Assembly (NCBI RefSeq): GCF_001984035.1
Contig: NZ_CP019449.1
Coordinates: 992,001 to 1,056,000, forward strand
Source of the DNA: Sphingopyxis sp. QXT-31
Lineage (GTDB): Bacteria; Pseudomonadota; Alphaproteobacteria; Sphingomonadales; Sphingomonadaceae
Direction: 5' to 3'
Length of the DNA stretch: 64,000 bases
The position numbers and the translations under genes were made by a program. Shown piece by piece: positions 28,041 to 38,447 of this stretch. A model generated the notes under the pieces. That model saw only the letters and a list, made by a program, of their open reading frames with translations. It did no database searches and was not told the origin of the DNA. Position 1 is the first letter of the stretch. Each line of letters opens with the position of its first letter.

Positions 28041-29330
28041 ATGCTCGCCGACAAGGATCGCATTTTCACCAATATCTACGGCTTCCAGCCGTGGAACCTG
28101 AAGTCGGCGCAGATGCGCGGCGACTGGGACAAGACCAAGGACCTGATGAAGCGCGGCCAGGACGCGATCATCGAGGAGATCAAGGCGTCGGGGCTGCGCG
28201 GCCGCGGCGGCGCGGGCTTCCCGACGGGCCTCAAATGGTCGTTCATGCCCAAGGAGCCGCGCGCCGACCGCCCGAGCTTCCTCGTGATCAACGCCGACGA
28301 ATCCGAACCCGGTTCGTGCAAGGATCGCGAGATCATCCGTCACGATCCGCACAAGCTGATCGAAGGCGCGTTGATCGCGGGCTATGCGATGCGCGCGCGC
28401 GCCGCCTATATCTACATCCGCGGCGAATTCATCCGCGAGGCCGAGACGCTCTTCGCCGCGGTGCAGGAGGCCTATGACGCGGGCCTGCTCGGCAAGAATG
28501 CCGCCAAGTCGGGCTACGACTTCGACGTCTTCGTCCACCGCGGCGCCGGCGCCTATATCTGCGGCGAAGAAACCGCGATGATCGAAAGCCTCGAGGGCAA
28601 GAAGGGCCAGCCGCGCCTCAAGCCCCCGTTTCCGGCAGGCGCGGGCCTCTATGGCTGCCCGACGACGGTGAACAATGTGGAGTCGATCGCGGTCGTCCCG
28701 ACGATCCTGCGCCGCAGCCCGGCTTGGTTCGCCTCCTTCGGGCGCGAGAATAACAAAGGCACCAAGCTCTTCCAGATCAGCGGCCATGTGAACAAGCCGT
28801 GCGTCGTCGAGGAAGAGATGAGCATCCCCTTCCGCGAGTTGATCGACAAGCATTGCGGCGGCATCCGCGGCGGATGGGACAATCTGCTCGCGGTGATCCC
28901 CGGCGGCTCGTCGGTCCCGCTCGTTCCCGCGGCCGAGATCATCGACTGCCCGATGGACTTCGACGGGCTGAAAGCCGTCGGCTCGGGCCTCGGCACCGCC
29001 GCCGCCATCGTGATGGACAAGTCGACCGACGTCGTCCAGGCGATCAGCCGGATCAGCTATTTCTACAAGCATGAAAGCTGCGGCCAGTGCACCCCGTGCC
29101 GCGAGGGCACCGGCTGGATGTGGCGCGTGATGGAGCGGCTGCGCACCGGCGACGCCGACATCGGCGAGATCGACACGCTGTACGACGTCACCAAGCAGGT
29201 TGAAGGCCACACCATCTGCGCGCTCGGCGATGCGGCGGCCTGGCCGATCCAGGGCCTGATCAAGCATTTCCGCCCCGAACTCGAACGCCGCATCCGCGAC
29301 AATGGCGGCGCGCTGGAGGCGGCCGAGTGA
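28041..29330 (+). CDS. nuoF: NADH-quinone oxidoreductase subunit F
   Basis: A 429-residue flavoprotein that oxidises NADH with FMN and holds [4Fe-4S] cluster N3. FMN/NADH site: [17 protein letters not shown] and [15 protein letters not shown]; then [19 protein letters not shown]. Cluster ligands are in [18 protein letters not shown] and [13 protein letters not shown]. Length and motifs are normal for the family. Confidence 0.97.
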   Translation: MLADKDRIFTNIYGFQPWNLKSAQMRGDWDKTKDLMKRGQDAIIEEIKASGLRGRGGAGFPTGLKWSFMPKEPRADRPSFLVINADESEPGSCKDREIIRHDPHKLIEGALIAGYAMRARAAYIYIRGEFIREAETLFAAVQEAYDAGLLGKNAAKSGYDFDVFVHRGAGAYICGEETAMIESLEGKKGQPRLKPPFPAGAGLYGCPTTVNNVESIAVVPTILRRSPAWFASFGRENNKGTKLFQISGHVNKPCVVEEEMSIPFRELIDKHCGGIRGGWDNLLAVIPGGSSVPLVPAAEIIDCPMDFDGLKAVGSGLGTAAAIVMDKSTDVVQAISRISYFYKHESCGQCTPCREGTGWMWRVMERLRTGDADIGEIDTLYDVTKQVEGHTICALGDAAAWPIQGLIKHFRPELERRIRDNGGALEAAE

Positions 29331-29379
29331 AATTTTTCGCCCAATGTTTCCAATCGGTCGTCGAAGTAGGAGCTAAGCC

Positions 29380-30042
29380 ATGATCACGCTTGCATTCGCC
29401 CTTCTTGCCGCAGCGCAGGCGCCCGAACAGGCGCCGCAGGTGGACAACACGCCGACCCCGTGGCCGGAGCGCGACCGTGGGTTCGGTCCCGGAGTCGATC
29501 GGGTCGCGGCCTCGGATTCCGACGCGCGTCAAACGCTGGCGCGCTATGCCGTGTGCGTGGCTGCAAAAAGCCCGGACAAGGTTGCAGACGTGCTCACGCA
29601 GGATTTTCGCCAAAGTTCTTACGGCAACGGCCTGCGCAACCTCGTGCGCGCCAACGAAGGCTGCGCGCGGCAGGTCGGTTCGCGCGGCGAGCGGCTGAGC
29701 GGCCAGAATTTGCCCTTCGCGGCGGCGCTCGCCGAGGCGATGATGGCGCGCGAGGCCGCGCCGCTGAAGACGCGCCTCGCCAGGGCCGCGACCGGCAGGG
29801 AAGCGGCGACCTATGCGCCGTCGGACAAGGTCGCGATGTGCGTCGCACGCTCGACCCCCGACGAAGTCGCTGCGCTGTTCGCGACCGAAGTCGGATCGGC
29901 CGCCGAGGAACAGGCCGCGACCAAATTGCTGCCCGTCGTCAAGCTGTGCGCGCAGGACGTGAAGCTCGAAACGAGCGTCGCCGGCCTGCGCTCGATCGTC
30001 GCCACCGCAAGTTTCCGCCTGCTCAAGGCCCAGGAAAGCTGA
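29380..30042 (+). CDS. Exported protein with internal duplication, between nuoF and nuoG
   Basis: A 220-residue protein with a probable signal peptide (MITLAFALLAAAQA). The mature part contains two related units: YAVCVAAKSPDKVADVL (Cys59, then Cys95) and VAMCVARSTPDEVAALF (Cys154, then Cys190). Both Cys pairs are exactly 36 residues apart, which points to an internal duplication and a likely periplasmic disulfide in each unit. It sits 49 bases after nuoF and 3 bases before nuoG in the same direction. No named domain recognised. A periplasmic protein inside nuo is unexpected; a functional link is inference only. Confidence 0.78.
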   Translation: MITLAFALLAAAQAPEQAPQVDNTPTPWPERDRGFGPGVDRVAASDSDARQTLARYAVCVAAKSPDKVADVLTQDFRQSSYGNGLRNLVRANEGCARQVGSRGERLSGQNLPFAAALAEAMMAREAAPLKTRLARAATGREAATYAPSDKVAMCVARSTPDEVAALFATEVGSAAEEQAATKLLPVVKLCAQDVKLETSVAGLRSIVATASFRLLKAQES

Positions 30043-30045
30043 TTC

Positions 30046-32058
30046 ATGCCTAAAGTAACCGTAGATGGCGTAGAACTCGACGTCCCGCAGGGTGCCACCG
30101 TCCTGCAGGCGTGCGAGCTGGCGGGGAAGGAAATCCCGCGCTTCTGCTATCACGAACGCCTGTCGATTGCCGGCAATTGCCGCATGTGCCTGGTCGAGGT
30201 CGCCCCCGGGCCGCCGAAACCGCAGGCGTCGTGCGCGCTGCCGACCGCCGAGGGGCAGGTGATCAAGACCGACAGCCCGATGGTCAAGAAGGCGCGCGAG
30301 GGGGTGATGGAGTTCCTGCTCATCAACCACCCGCTCGACTGCCCGATCTGCGATCAGGGCGGCGAATGCGATTTGCAAGACCAGTCGGTCGCCTATGGCC
30401 GCGGCGCGACGCGCTACGACGAGAACAAGCGCGCGGTGACCGAGAAATATATGGGTCCCATCGTCAAGACGGTGATGACCCGCTGCATCCAGTGTACCCG
30501 CTGCGTCCGCTTCGCCGAGGAAGTTGCGGGCGTCGAGGATATCGGCGCGATCTATCGCGGCGAAAATATGCAGATCACGTCGTATCTGGAACATGCGGTC
30601 GCGAGCGAGCTGTCGGGCAACATCGTCGATCTGTGCCCCGTCGGCGCGCTGACGTCGAAGCCGTACGCCTTCGAAGCGCGCCCGTGGGAGCTCACCAAGA
30701 CGCTCGGCATCGACATGATGGACGCGGTCGGCACCAACGTCCGCATCGACAGCCGCGGGCGCCAGGTGCTGCGCGTGCTGCCGCGTGTGAACGACGATGT
30801 GAACGAGGAATGGGCGAGCGACAAGACGCGCCACCATGTCGACGGCCTCGTGCGCCGCCGCCTCGACCGGCCCTATGTGCGCAAGGACGGCGCGCTCGTC
30901 GAAGCGAGCTGGGGTGAGGCATTCGAAGCCATCAAGGCGGTGAACGCCGGATCGTCGGTCGCGGCGATCGCTGGCGACCTAGCCGATTGCGAGACGATGT
31001 TCGCGGCCAAGGCGCTGGTGACCGCGCTCGGCGGCAGCCTCCTCGAAGGGCGCCAGACGGGGCTCGACTACGACGTCACCAGCCTGTCGGCGGTCAATTT
31101 CAACACCACGATCGCCGAGGCCGAGAATGCCGACGTGATCCTGCTCGTCGGCACCAACCTCCGCTGGGAAGCGCCGCTGATCAACACGCGCGTCCGCAAG
31201 GCGGTGTGGAAGAAGGGCGCCAAGGTCTTCGCGATCGGCCCCGAAACCGACCTCACCTACAAGGCCGAGTGGCTCGGCGACGACGCGTCGCTGGTCGCGA
31301 AGTTGCCGCAGCATGTGGCCGACGCGCTGAAGGGCGCCGAGCGGCCGATGCTGATCTTCGGCGGCGGCGCGCTGTCGGTGCCCGGGGTCCATGGCGCGGG
31401 CCTGGCGCTCGCCAAGGCGGTGAACGCGGTCAAGGACGGCTGGAACGGCTATAATGTCGTGCATTTCTCCGCCGCGCGCATGGGCTCGCTGATGCTCGGC
31501 TACGGCCTGCCCGGCGGGATCAAGGATGTGATCGCGGCGAAGCCCAAGCTTGCCTTCTTCCTTGGCGCCGACGAGGTCGATTTCGCGGCGCTGGCCGATA
31601 GCTTCAAGGTCTATGTCGGCCATCATGGCGACAAGGGCGCGCACGCCGCCGACGTCATCCTGCCCGCCGCGGCATGGACCGAAAAGGACTTCACCACGGT
31701 CAACACCGAGGGCCGCGTCCAGCGCAGCGACAAGGCGGTGTTCGCTCCCGGCGACGCGCGCGAGGACTGGAGCATTTTCAGGGCCTTGGCCGACGCGCTC
31801 GGGGTCTCGCTCGGCTTCGACAGCTTCGCCGAATGCCGCGCCGCGATGATCGCCGTGGTGCCCGCGCTGGGTGTCGAAGGCCTCGCCGACTATGGCTGGA
31901 CGGTGCCCAAGCTGCCCGCCAAGCCCGAGGCGCGCACGATCCCGTCGCCGATCAAGGATTTCTACCTCACCAACGCCATCTGCCGCGCGTCGCCAACGAT
32001 GCAGCGCTGCTCGGAAGAGCTGATCCATGGCGTCGACTTTGCGGAGGCCGCGGAATGA
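30046..32058 (+). CDS. nuoG: NADH-quinone oxidoreductase subunit G
   Basis: A 670-residue subunit with an N-terminal ferredoxin domain (RFCYHERLSIAGNCRMCLVEV for the 2Fe-2S cluster), a His/Cys-ligated cluster region (HPLDCPICDQGGECDLQDQS), and CIQCTRCVRF plus DLCPVGALTSKPYAF for further 4Fe-4S clusters. The C-terminal molybdopterin-oxidoreductase-like domain (DVILPAAAWTEKDFTTVNTEG) is present but without a catalytic role in complex I. It is shorter than E. coli NuoG (about 900) and typical for alphaproteobacteria. Confidence 0.96.
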   Translation: MPKVTVDGVELDVPQGATVLQACELAGKEIPRFCYHERLSIAGNCRMCLVEVAPGPPKPQASCALPTAEGQVIKTDSPMVKKAREGVMEFLLINHPLDCPICDQGGECDLQDQSVAYGRGATRYDENKRAVTEKYMGPIVKTVMTRCIQCTRCVRFAEEVAGVEDIGAIYRGENMQITSYLEHAVASELSGNIVDLCPVGALTSKPYAFEARPWELTKTLGIDMMDAVGTNVRIDSRGRQVLRVLPRVNDDVNEEWASDKTRHHVDGLVRRRLDRPYVRKDGALVEASWGEAFEAIKAVNAGSSVAAIAGDLADCETMFAAKALVTALGGSLLEGRQTGLDYDVTSLSAVNFNTTIAEAENADVILLVGTNLRWEAPLINTRVRKAVWKKGAKVFAIGPETDLTYKAEWLGDDASLVAKLPQHVADALKGAERPMLIFGGGALSVPGVHGAGLALAKAVNAVKDGWNGYNVVHFSAARMGSLMLGYGLPGGIKDVIAAKPKLAFFLGADEVDFAALADSFKVYVGHHGDKGAHAADVILPAAAWTEKDFTTVNTEGRVQRSDKAVFAPGDAREDWSIFRALADALGVSLGFDSFAECRAAMIAVVPALGVEGLADYGWTVPKLPAKPEARTIPSPIKDFYLTNAICRASPTMQRCSEELIHGVDFAEAAE

Positions 32059-32195
32059 CCCCGGTACATGCCATTGCGTCCATCCTGTTCGTCGGGATGG
32101 GCTATTCGGTCTGGCGGGGTTTCAACCCCAAGAACAAGTCGGACAAGCCCGGCCCGCATAACGGCTGGCGCAACCAGGACGGCGCGAAGAAATGA
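32055..32195 (+). CDS. Small membrane protein inserted between nuoG and nuoH
   Basis: A 46-residue ORF whose ATG overlaps the nuoG stop by four bases (ATGA). The N-terminal 20 residues (MTPVHAIASILFVGMGYSVW) form one short hydrophobic segment; the rest is polar and basic with NPKNKSDKPGPHNGWRNQDG. It matches no known subunit. The coupling to nuoG is the main support. It is followed by an intergenic repeat. Confidence 0.6.
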   Translation: MTPVHAIASILFVGMGYSVWRGFNPKNKSDKPGPHNGWRNQDGAKK

Positions 32196-32209
32196 CCGGG
32201 GCTAAACAG

Positions 32210-32349
32210 ATCCTCCCCGCTTGCGGGGAGGGGGACCGCCGCGAAGCGGTGGTGGAGGGGGCTCGCGTCCTCGCGCAACGTGGGTGGGCTACGACAGCCC
32301 CCTCCGTCAGTCGCTACGCGCCTGCCACCTCCCCGCAAGCGGTGAGGAT
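32210..32349. repeat. Intergenic repeat, family A, inside the nuo operon
   Basis: A 140-base element. It starts ATCCTCCCCGCTTGCGGGGA and ends with the inverted form CTCCCCGCAAGCGGTGAGGA followed by T. Inner hairpins include ACCGC/GCGGTGGT and AGGGGGCT/AGCCCCCT. The copy at 50809-50941 is the same element in the opposite orientation. The right end supplies GAGGA, 8 bases before the nuoH ATG. Confidence 0.8.
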
Positions 32350-32356
32350 TTAAGAA

Positions 32357-33406
32357 ATGACCGAGACCTTCATCTCGTGGGGCATGGACCCGACCTGGGC
32401 GTGGGGCGTCGCGACGATCGCCGGCATCCTGCTCATCGCGCTGCCGCTGATGCTCGCGGTCGCGATGATCATCTATGCCGATCGCAAGATCTGGGCGGCG
32501 ATCGCGCTGCGCCGCGGCCCGAACGTCGTCGGCCCCTTCGGCCTGCTCCAGAGCTTCGCCGATGGCCTGAAAGTTTTCCTGCAGGAAACGATCATCCCCA
32601 CCTCGGCCAACCGCGGGCTGTTCCTGATCGCGCCGATCATCACCTTCTCGGTCGCGCTGATGGCGTGGGCGGTGATCCCGTTCAACTCGGGCGCGGTGCT
32701 CGCCGACATCAACGTCGGATTGCTCTATATTCTCGCGATCAGCTCGCTCGGAGTCTATGGCGTCATCCTGTCGGGCTGGGCGTCTAACTCGAAATATCCC
32801 TTCTTTTCCGCGCTTCGCGCCTCGGCGCAGATGATTTCCTATGAAGTCTCGATCGGGTTCATCCTGATCGGCGTCGTGCTCTATGCCGACAGCTTCAACA
32901 TGAACGCGATCGTGAAAGCGCAGGAAGGGCACGGGTTCGGCATCGTCAACGCCTTCGGCTTCAACCTGCTGCTGTTCCCGCTCGCGGTGATGTTCCTGAT
33001 CTCGGCGCTCGCCGAAACCGCGCGCGCGCCGTTCGACCTGACCGAGGCCGAGAGCGAGCTGGTCGCGGGCTACCAGACCGAATATTCGTCGATGAGCTTC
33101 GCGCTCTTCTGGCTCGGCGAATATGCCAACGTGTTGCTGATGTGCACGCTCAACGCGGTGCTTTTCTGGGGCGGCTGGCTGCCGCCGCTCAACATCGACC
33201 TGATCCCCTGGTTCGACATTCCGGGCGTGATCTGGCTGTTCGCGAAGATCCTCTTCTTCTTCTTCGTGTTCAGTTGGGTGAAGGCAACCGTGCCACGCTA
33301 CCGCTACGACCAGCTGATGCGGCTGGGCTGGAAGGTCTTCCTGCCGATCTCGCTGATCTGGATCTTCCTGATTTCCGGCTGGCTGATGCTGACGAGGTAT
33401 TCATGA
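32357..33406 (+). CDS. nuoH: NADH-quinone oxidoreductase subunit H
   Basis: A 349-residue membrane subunit at the interface with the quinone site. Eight transmembrane helices are visible. Conserved blocks: [60 protein letters not shown] and [22 protein letters not shown]. The ribosome-binding site GAGGA comes from the end of the preceding repeat. It overlaps nuoI by four bases. Confidence 0.97.
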   Translation: MTETFISWGMDPTWAWGVATIAGILLIALPLMLAVAMIIYADRKIWAAIALRRGPNVVGPFGLLQSFADGLKVFLQETIIPTSANRGLFLIAPIITFSVALMAWAVIPFNSGAVLADINVGLLYILAISSLGVYGVILSGWASNSKYPFFSALRASAQMISYEVSIGFILIGVVLYADSFNMNAIVKAQEGHGFGIVNAFGFNLLLFPLAVMFLISALAETARAPFDLTEAESELVAGYQTEYSSMSFALFWLGEYANVLLMCTLNAVLFWGGWLPPLNIDLIPWFDIPGVIWLFAKILFFFFVFSWVKATVPRYRYDQLMRLGWKVFLPISLIWIFLISGWLMLTRYS

Positions 33407-33891
33407 GTTCTATCGCCCATCTCGTCAAAAGTTTCACCCTGTGGGAATTCGTGAAGGCGCACGCCCTCACGCTCAAATATTTCTTCAAGCCGAAGGCGAC
33501 GATCAACTATCCGTTCGAGAAGAACCCGCTGTCGCCGCGCTTTCGCGGCGAGCATGCGCTGCGTCGTTATCCGAACGGCGAGGAGCGCTGCATCGCGTGC
33601 AAGCTGTGCGAAGCGGTGTGCCCGGCGCAGGCGATCACGATCGAGGCCGAGCCGCGTGACGACGGCAGCCGTCGCACGACGCGCTACGACATCGACATGA
33701 CCAAATGCATTTATTGCGGCTTCTGCCAGGAAGCGTGCCCGGTCGATGCGATCGTCGAGGGGCCGAACTTCGAATTCGCGACCGAAACGCGCGAGGAACT
33801 GCTCTATGACAAGGCCAAGCTGCTCGCCAATGGCGACAAATGGGAACGCGCGATCGCGGCGAATCTTGCCGCCGACGCGCCCTATCGATAA
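33403..33891 (+). CDS. nuoI: NADH-quinone oxidoreductase subunit I
   Basis: A 162-residue ferredoxin-like subunit with two [4Fe-4S] clusters (N6a, N6b). The motifs are [16 protein letters not shown] and [16 protein letters not shown]. An N-terminal amphipathic segment ending [20 protein letters not shown] attaches it to the membrane arm. Length is normal. Confidence 0.97.
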   Translation: MSSIAHLVKSFTLWEFVKAHALTLKYFFKPKATINYPFEKNPLSPRFRGEHALRRYPNGEERCIACKLCEAVCPAQAITIEAEPRDDGSRRTTRYDIDMTKCIYCGFCQEACPVDAIVEGPNFEFATETREELLYDKAKLLANGDKWERAIAANLAADAPYR

Positions 33892-33903
33892 GGGCGCGCG
33901 CAC

Positions 33904-34515
33904 ATGATTCAGGTCGCTGCTTTCTGGCTCTTCGCCACCCTCGTGATCGCTTCGGCGGCGATGGTGATCTTTGCCCGCAACCCGGTCCACAGCGTGATGT
34001 GGCTGATCCTCGCCTTCTTCAACGCGGCGGGGCTGATGCTGCTCGCGGGGGCCGAGTTCATCGCGATGCTGCTCGTCATCGTCTATGTCGGCGCGGTCGC
34101 GGTGCTGTTCCTCTTCGTCGTGATGATGCTCGACATCGATTTCGCCGAGCTGCGTGCCGGTTTCGTGCGCTATCTGCCGCTGGGCGCATTGGTCGCGATC
34201 ATCCTCGCCGCCGAGTTGGTCTTCGCGGTCGGCGCCTGGAGCGCGGGCGGGGTCGATCTCGCGGCCAAGGCAGCGCCGGTTGTCGCCGACAAGAGCAATA
34301 TCCAGCAGATCGGCGAACTGCTCTACACCAAGTACATCTTCCTGTTCGAGGCGGCGGGCATCGTCCTGCTCGTCGCGATGATCGGCGCGATCGTGCTGAC
34401 GCACCGCCAGCGCGGCGGCGTGCGCACCCAGAATATCTCGGCGCAGAACCAGCGCCGGCCCGAGGATGCGACGCGCCTCGTCGATCCGGGCGTCGGGCAG
34501 GGGGTCCAGCTGTGA
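33904..34515 (+). CDS. nuoJ: NADH-quinone oxidoreductase subunit J
   Basis: A 203-residue membrane subunit with five hydrophobic helices in the first 170 residues. The conserved block [20 protein letters not shown] is followed by [28 protein letters not shown], whose helix undergoes the pi-bulge transition in complex I. The polar C-terminal tail ([20 protein letters not shown]) is typical of alphaproteobacteria. The stop overlaps nuoK's GTG. Confidence 0.96.
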   Translation: MIQVAAFWLFATLVIASAAMVIFARNPVHSVMWLILAFFNAAGLMLLAGAEFIAMLLVIVYVGAVAVLFLFVVMMLDIDFAELRAGFVRYLPLGALVAIILAAELVFAVGAWSAGGVDLAAKAAPVVADKSNIQQIGELLYTKYIFLFEAAGIVLLVAMIGAIVLTHRQRGGVRTQNISAQNQRRPEDATRLVDPGVGQGVQL

Positions 34516-34817
34516 TTTCGGTCGGCCATTATCTCGCCGTTTCGGCGGTGCTGTTCACCATCGGCGTGCTCGGCATCTTCATCAACCGCAAGAATATCAT
34601 CGTCATCCTGATGGCAATCGAGCTCATCCTGCTCGCGGTGAACATCAACCTCGTCGCGTTCAGCGCCGCGCTGAACGACCTCATCGGACAGGTCTTCTCG
34701 ATGTTCGTGCTGACCGTCGCCGCGGGCGAAGCGGCGATCGGGCTCGCCATTCTCGTGATCTATTTCCGCGGCCGCGGCACCATTGCGGTCGATGACGCCA
34801 ACCGGATGAAGGGGTGA
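34512..34817 (+). CDS. nuoK: NADH-quinone oxidoreductase subunit K
   Basis: A 101-residue, three-helix membrane subunit, the canonical NuoK length. The start is a GTG overlapping the nuoJ stop by four bases. Proton-path glutamates are present in [21 protein letters not shown] and in [18 protein letters not shown]. Confidence 0.97.
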   Translation: MISVGHYLAVSAVLFTIGVLGIFINRKNIIVILMAIELILLAVNINLVAFSAALNDLIGQVFSMFVLTVAAGEAAIGLAILVIYFRGRGTIAVDDANRMKG

Positions 34818-34821
34818 GCCG

Positions 34822-36882
34822 GTGATTCAGGCGATCGTTTTCCTGCCGCTGCTCGCGGCACTTGTCGCAGGGCTCGGCCAGCGGGCCATAGGGCCCTTCG
34901 CGTCGAAGCTGGTCACCACCGGCGCGCTGTTCACCAGCTGCGCGCTGAGCTGGCCGATCTTCCTGTCCTTCGTGTTCGGCACGGGTCAGACCGAGGTCGT
35001 GACGGTCCTCCACTGGGTCAGCTCGGGCGCGCTCGAATTCAACTGGGAGCTGCGCGTCGATACGCTGACCGCGGTGATGCTCGTCGTCATCACGACGGTA
35101 TCGGCGCTCGTCCACCTCTATAGCTGGGGCTATATGGAGGAGGACCCGGACCAGCCGCGCTTCTTCGCCTATCTCTCGCTCTTCACCTTCGCGATGCTGA
35201 TGCTCGTGACCGCGAACAACCTCGTCCAGATGTTCTTCGGCTGGGAAGGCGTCGGTCTCGCATCCTATCTGCTCATCGGTTTCTGGTACAAGAAGCCGAG
35301 CGCCAATGCCGCGGCGATCAAGGCGTTCGTCGTGAACCGCGTCGGCGATCTCGGCTTCATGCTCGGCATCTTCGGGACCTTCCTCGTCTTCGGCACCGTC
35401 TCGATCCCCGCGATCCTCGACGCCGCGCCGGGCATGGCGGGCTCGTCGATCACCTTCCTCGGCATGCGCCTCGACACGATGACGATCCTCTGCCTGCTGC
35501 TGTTCATAGGCGCGATGGGCAAGTCGGCGCAGCTCGGCCTGCACACCTGGTTGCCCGACGCGATGGAGGGCCCGACCCCGGTGTCGGCGCTGATCCACGC
35601 CGCGACGATGGTCACCGCGGGCGTCTTCATGGTGTGCCGCCTGTCGCCGATGTTCGAGACCGCGCCGATCGCGCTCGGCGTCGTCACCTTCGTCGGCGCT
35701 GCGACCTGCTTCTTCGCCGCGACGGTCGGCACGACGCAGTGGGACATCAAGCGCGTCATCGCTTATTCGACCTGTTCGCAGCTCGGCTACATGTTCTTCG
35801 CCGCGGGCGTCGGCGCCTATGGCGCGGCGATGTTCCACCTCTTCACCCACGCCTTCTTCAAGGCCTTGCTGTTCCTCGGCGCGGGCTCGGTCATCCACTC
35901 GATGCACCACGAACAGGACATGCGCTATTATGGCGGCCTTCGGAAACACATCCCCATCACTTTCTGGGCAATGACGCTCGGCACGCTGGCGATCACCGGC
36001 GTCGGTATCGCGGGCGTCGCGGGCTTCGCGGGTTTCCATTCGAAGGACGGCATCCTCGAGGCGGCCTTTGCCGCGGGCGGCGGCGGCACGATCGCCTTCT
36101 GGGTCGGCATCTTCGCCGCGCTGCTGACGAGCTTCTATTCGTGGCGCCTGGTCTTCCTGACCTTCTACGGCAAGCCGCGCTGGGAACAGAGCGAGCATAT
36201 CCAGCATGCCGTCCACGACCATCACGGCCACGGCCATGACGATCATCCGGCGGACGAACATGCCGCCGACGAGCATGCGCATCACCACGACACGCACGGC
36301 GACGGCACCGCGGGCTACCACCCGCACGAAAGCCCGGTCACCATGCTGATCCCGCTGATCATCCTTTCGATCGGCGCGGTCTTCGCGGGCTACGTCTTCG
36401 CGCACCCCTTCATCTATCCGGAGGAAGGCGCCCAATTCTGGGCCGGCAGCATGCTCGCGTTCGACGAGCATCTGATGCACGCCGCGCACGAGGTGCCGAC
36501 CTGGGTCAAATGGACGCCGTTCACGGTGATGGCGATCGGGCTGTTCCTCGCGTGGAACAGCTATATCCGCAACACCACGCTGCCGGGGCGCTTCGTGGCG
36601 CAGTTCAAGCTGCTCCACCAGTTCCTCTACAACAAATGGTATTTCGACGAGTTGTACAACGTCCTCTTCGTCAAGCCGGCGTTCGCGATCGGCCGCTTCT
36701 TCTGGAAGCGCGGCGACGAGCAGACCATCGACCGCTTCGGTCCCGATGGCGCGGCGACGCTCGTCGCAGGGGGAACGCGGCTCGCGGTGCGGCTGCAATC
36801 GGGTTATGTTTATGGATATGCGTTCGTGATGCTGCTCGGGCTTGTCGGCCTCGCCAGCTGGGCCATGGTGAATTTCCTGTGA
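34822..36882 (+). CDS. nuoL: NADH-quinone oxidoreductase subunit L with histidine-rich loop
   Basis: A 686-residue antiporter-like subunit with GTG start. Conserved blocks: [57 protein letters not shown] and the C-terminal lateral-helix region. Between about residues 458 and 503, a hydrophilic loop contains 16 His (for example [18 protein letters not shown]), which is unusual for NuoL and could bind metal ions. The stop overlaps nuoM by four bases. Confidence 0.97.
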   Translation: MIQAIVFLPLLAALVAGLGQRAIGPFASKLVTTGALFTSCALSWPIFLSFVFGTGQTEVVTVLHWVSSGALEFNWELRVDTLTAVMLVVITTVSALVHLYSWGYMEEDPDQPRFFAYLSLFTFAMLMLVTANNLVQMFFGWEGVGLASYLLIGFWYKKPSANAAAIKAFVVNRVGDLGFMLGIFGTFLVFGTVSIPAILDAAPGMAGSSITFLGMRLDTMTILCLLLFIGAMGKSAQLGLHTWLPDAMEGPTPVSALIHAATMVTAGVFMVCRLSPMFETAPIALGVVTFVGAATCFFAATVGTTQWDIKRVIAYSTCSQLGYMFFAAGVGAYGAAMFHLFTHAFFKALLFLGAGSVIHSMHHEQDMRYYGGLRKHIPITFWAMTLGTLAITGVGIAGVAGFAGFHSKDGILEAAFAAGGGGTIAFWVGIFAALLTSFYSWRLVFLTFYGKPRWEQSEHIQHAVHDHHGHGHDDHPADEHAADEHAHHHDTHGDGTAGYHPHESPVTMLIPLIILSIGAVFAGYVFAHPFIYPEEGAQFWAGSMLAFDEHLMHAAHEVPTWVKWTPFTVMAIGLFLAWNSYIRNTTLPGRFVAQFKLLHQFLYNKWYFDELYNVLFVKPAFAIGRFFWKRGDEQTIDRFGPDGAATLVAGGTRLAVRLQSGYVYGYAFVMLLGLVGLASWAMVNFL

Positions 36883-38447
36883 GCGGGTTTCCTTTCCTCT
36901 CGCTGCTGCTGGCGATACCCGCGATCGCGGCCGTCGCCTGCCTGTTCGTCGGCGACCGCAACGCGAAGTTCGTCGCGCTCGGCGCCACGCTGGTCAATTT
37001 CGCGCTCAGCGTCGTCATGTGGTCGCAGTTCGATATCGGCGGCGCGCAGTGGCAGTTCCAGGAACGCATCGAAGGCCTGTTCGGCCCCTTCAACTGGGCG
37101 CTCGGCATCGACGGCCTCGCGCTGCTGCTGATCGTGCTCAGCACCTTCCTGATGCCGCTCTGCATCCTCGCCAGCTGGGAGGCGATCACCAAGCGCGTCG
37201 GCCTCTACATGGCGATGTTCCTCGCGATGGAAGTCGTGATGATCGGCGTCTTCGCGGCGCAGGACCTGCTGCTCTTCTACATCTTCTTCGAAGCCGGCCT
37301 GATCCCGATGTATTTCATCATCGGCATCTGGGGCGGCGCAAACCGCAAATATGCGGCGTTCAAATTCTTCCTCTACACGTTGCTCGGCTCGGTGCTGATG
37401 CTCATCGCGATGATCGCGATGATCGCGGAGGCCGGCACGACCGACATCCCGACGCTAATGAGCTATAATTTCCCGGTCGACATGCAGACTTGGCTGTGGC
37501 TCGCCTTCTTCGCCAGCCTCGCGGTCAAGATGCCGATGTGGCCGGTGCACACCTGGCTGCCCGACGCGCATGTGCAGGCGCCGACCGCAGGCTCGATGAT
37601 CCTGGCGGGCGTGCTTTTGAAGATGGGCGGTTACGGTTTCGTCCGCTTCATGATGCCGATGTTCCCCGAGGCGTCGGCGCAGCTGATGTGGATCGTCTTT
37701 GCGCTGTCGATGGTCGCGGTGGTCTACACCAGCCTCGTCGCGCTGGTGCAGAGCGACATGAAGAAGCTGATCGCCTATTCGTCGGTCGCGCATATGGCGA
37801 TCGTCACCGCGGGCCTCTTCGCCTTCAACCAGCAGGGCATCGAGGGCGCGATGATCGTCATGCTCAGCCATGGCGTCGTCTCGGCCGCGCTCTTCTTCTG
37901 CGTCGGGGTGATCTACGACCGGCTCCACACGCGCGAGATCGACCGCTACGGCGGGCTCGCGGTGAACATGCCGGCCTATGCCTTGTTCTTCATGCTGTTC
38001 ACCATGGCGTCGATCGGCCTGCCGGGGACCAGCGGCTTCGTCGGCGAATTCCTGAGCATTGCGGGTATTTACGAGGCCTCCAGCTGGGTCGCCTTCGTCT
38101 GCACCACCGGCATCATCCTCGGCGCCGCTTACATGCTCTATCTCTACCGCCGCGTCGTTTTCGGCGAACTCACCAAGGACGATGTGAAGGCGATGCCCGA
38201 TCTCAATCCCCGCGAATGGGCGATCATGGTGCCGCTCGCGGCCGTGGCGCTGTGGATGGGCGTCTATCCCGAAAGCTTCCTCGCGCCGATGCGCGGCGAC
38301 GTGACCACTGTGGTCGCGCGCCTCGCCCCGGCCAGGCCCGCGGGCGACGCGCATGTCAGCGCAGGCAAGCCCCAGGCGGCTGAGAAGCATGGCGAAGGTC
38401 ATGAGGCACCCGCCGGCGAAGCGCATCATGCGGGAGGCAGCCAATGA
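36879..38447 (+). CDS. nuoM: NADH-quinone oxidoreductase subunit M
   Basis: A 522-residue antiporter-like proton-pumping subunit. It starts at a GTG within a GTGA overlap with nuoL; an in-frame upstream extension has no start signal. Motifs: [68 protein letters not shown] polar Ala/His/Glu-rich tail of about 35 residues ([20 protein letters not shown]) follows the last helix. It overlaps nuoN by four bases. Confidence 0.97.
   Translation: MSGFPFLSLLLAIPAIAAVACLFVGDRNAKFVALGATLVNFALSVVMWSQFDIGGAQWQFQERIEGLFGPFNWALGIDGLALLLIVLSTFLMPLCILASWEAITKRVGLYMAMFLAMEVVMIGVFAAQDLLLFYIFFEAGLIPMYFIIGIWGGANRKYAAFKFFLYTLLGSVLMLIAMIAMIAEAGTTDIPTLMSYNFPVDMQTWLWLAFFASLAVKMPMWPVHTWLPDAHVQAPTAGSMILAGVLLKMGGYGFVRFMMPMFPEASAQLMWIVFALSMVAVVYTSLVALVQSDMKKLIAYSSVAHMAIVTAGLFAFNQQGIEGAMIVMLSHGVVSAALFFCVGVIYDRLHTREIDRYGGLAVNMPAYALFFMLFTMASIGLPGTSGFVGEFLSIAGIYEASSWVAFVCTTGIILGAAYMLYLYRRVVFGELTKDDVKAMPDLNPREWAIMVPLAAVALWMGVYPESFLAPMRGDVTTVVARLAPARPAGDAHVSAGKPQAAEKHGEGHEAPAGEAHHAGGSQ

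Noticed and set aside
34681..36798. 705-codon minus-strand frame opposite nuoL
   Set aside because: Shadow of nuoL; low-complexity Arg/Glu/Asp composition without motifs.
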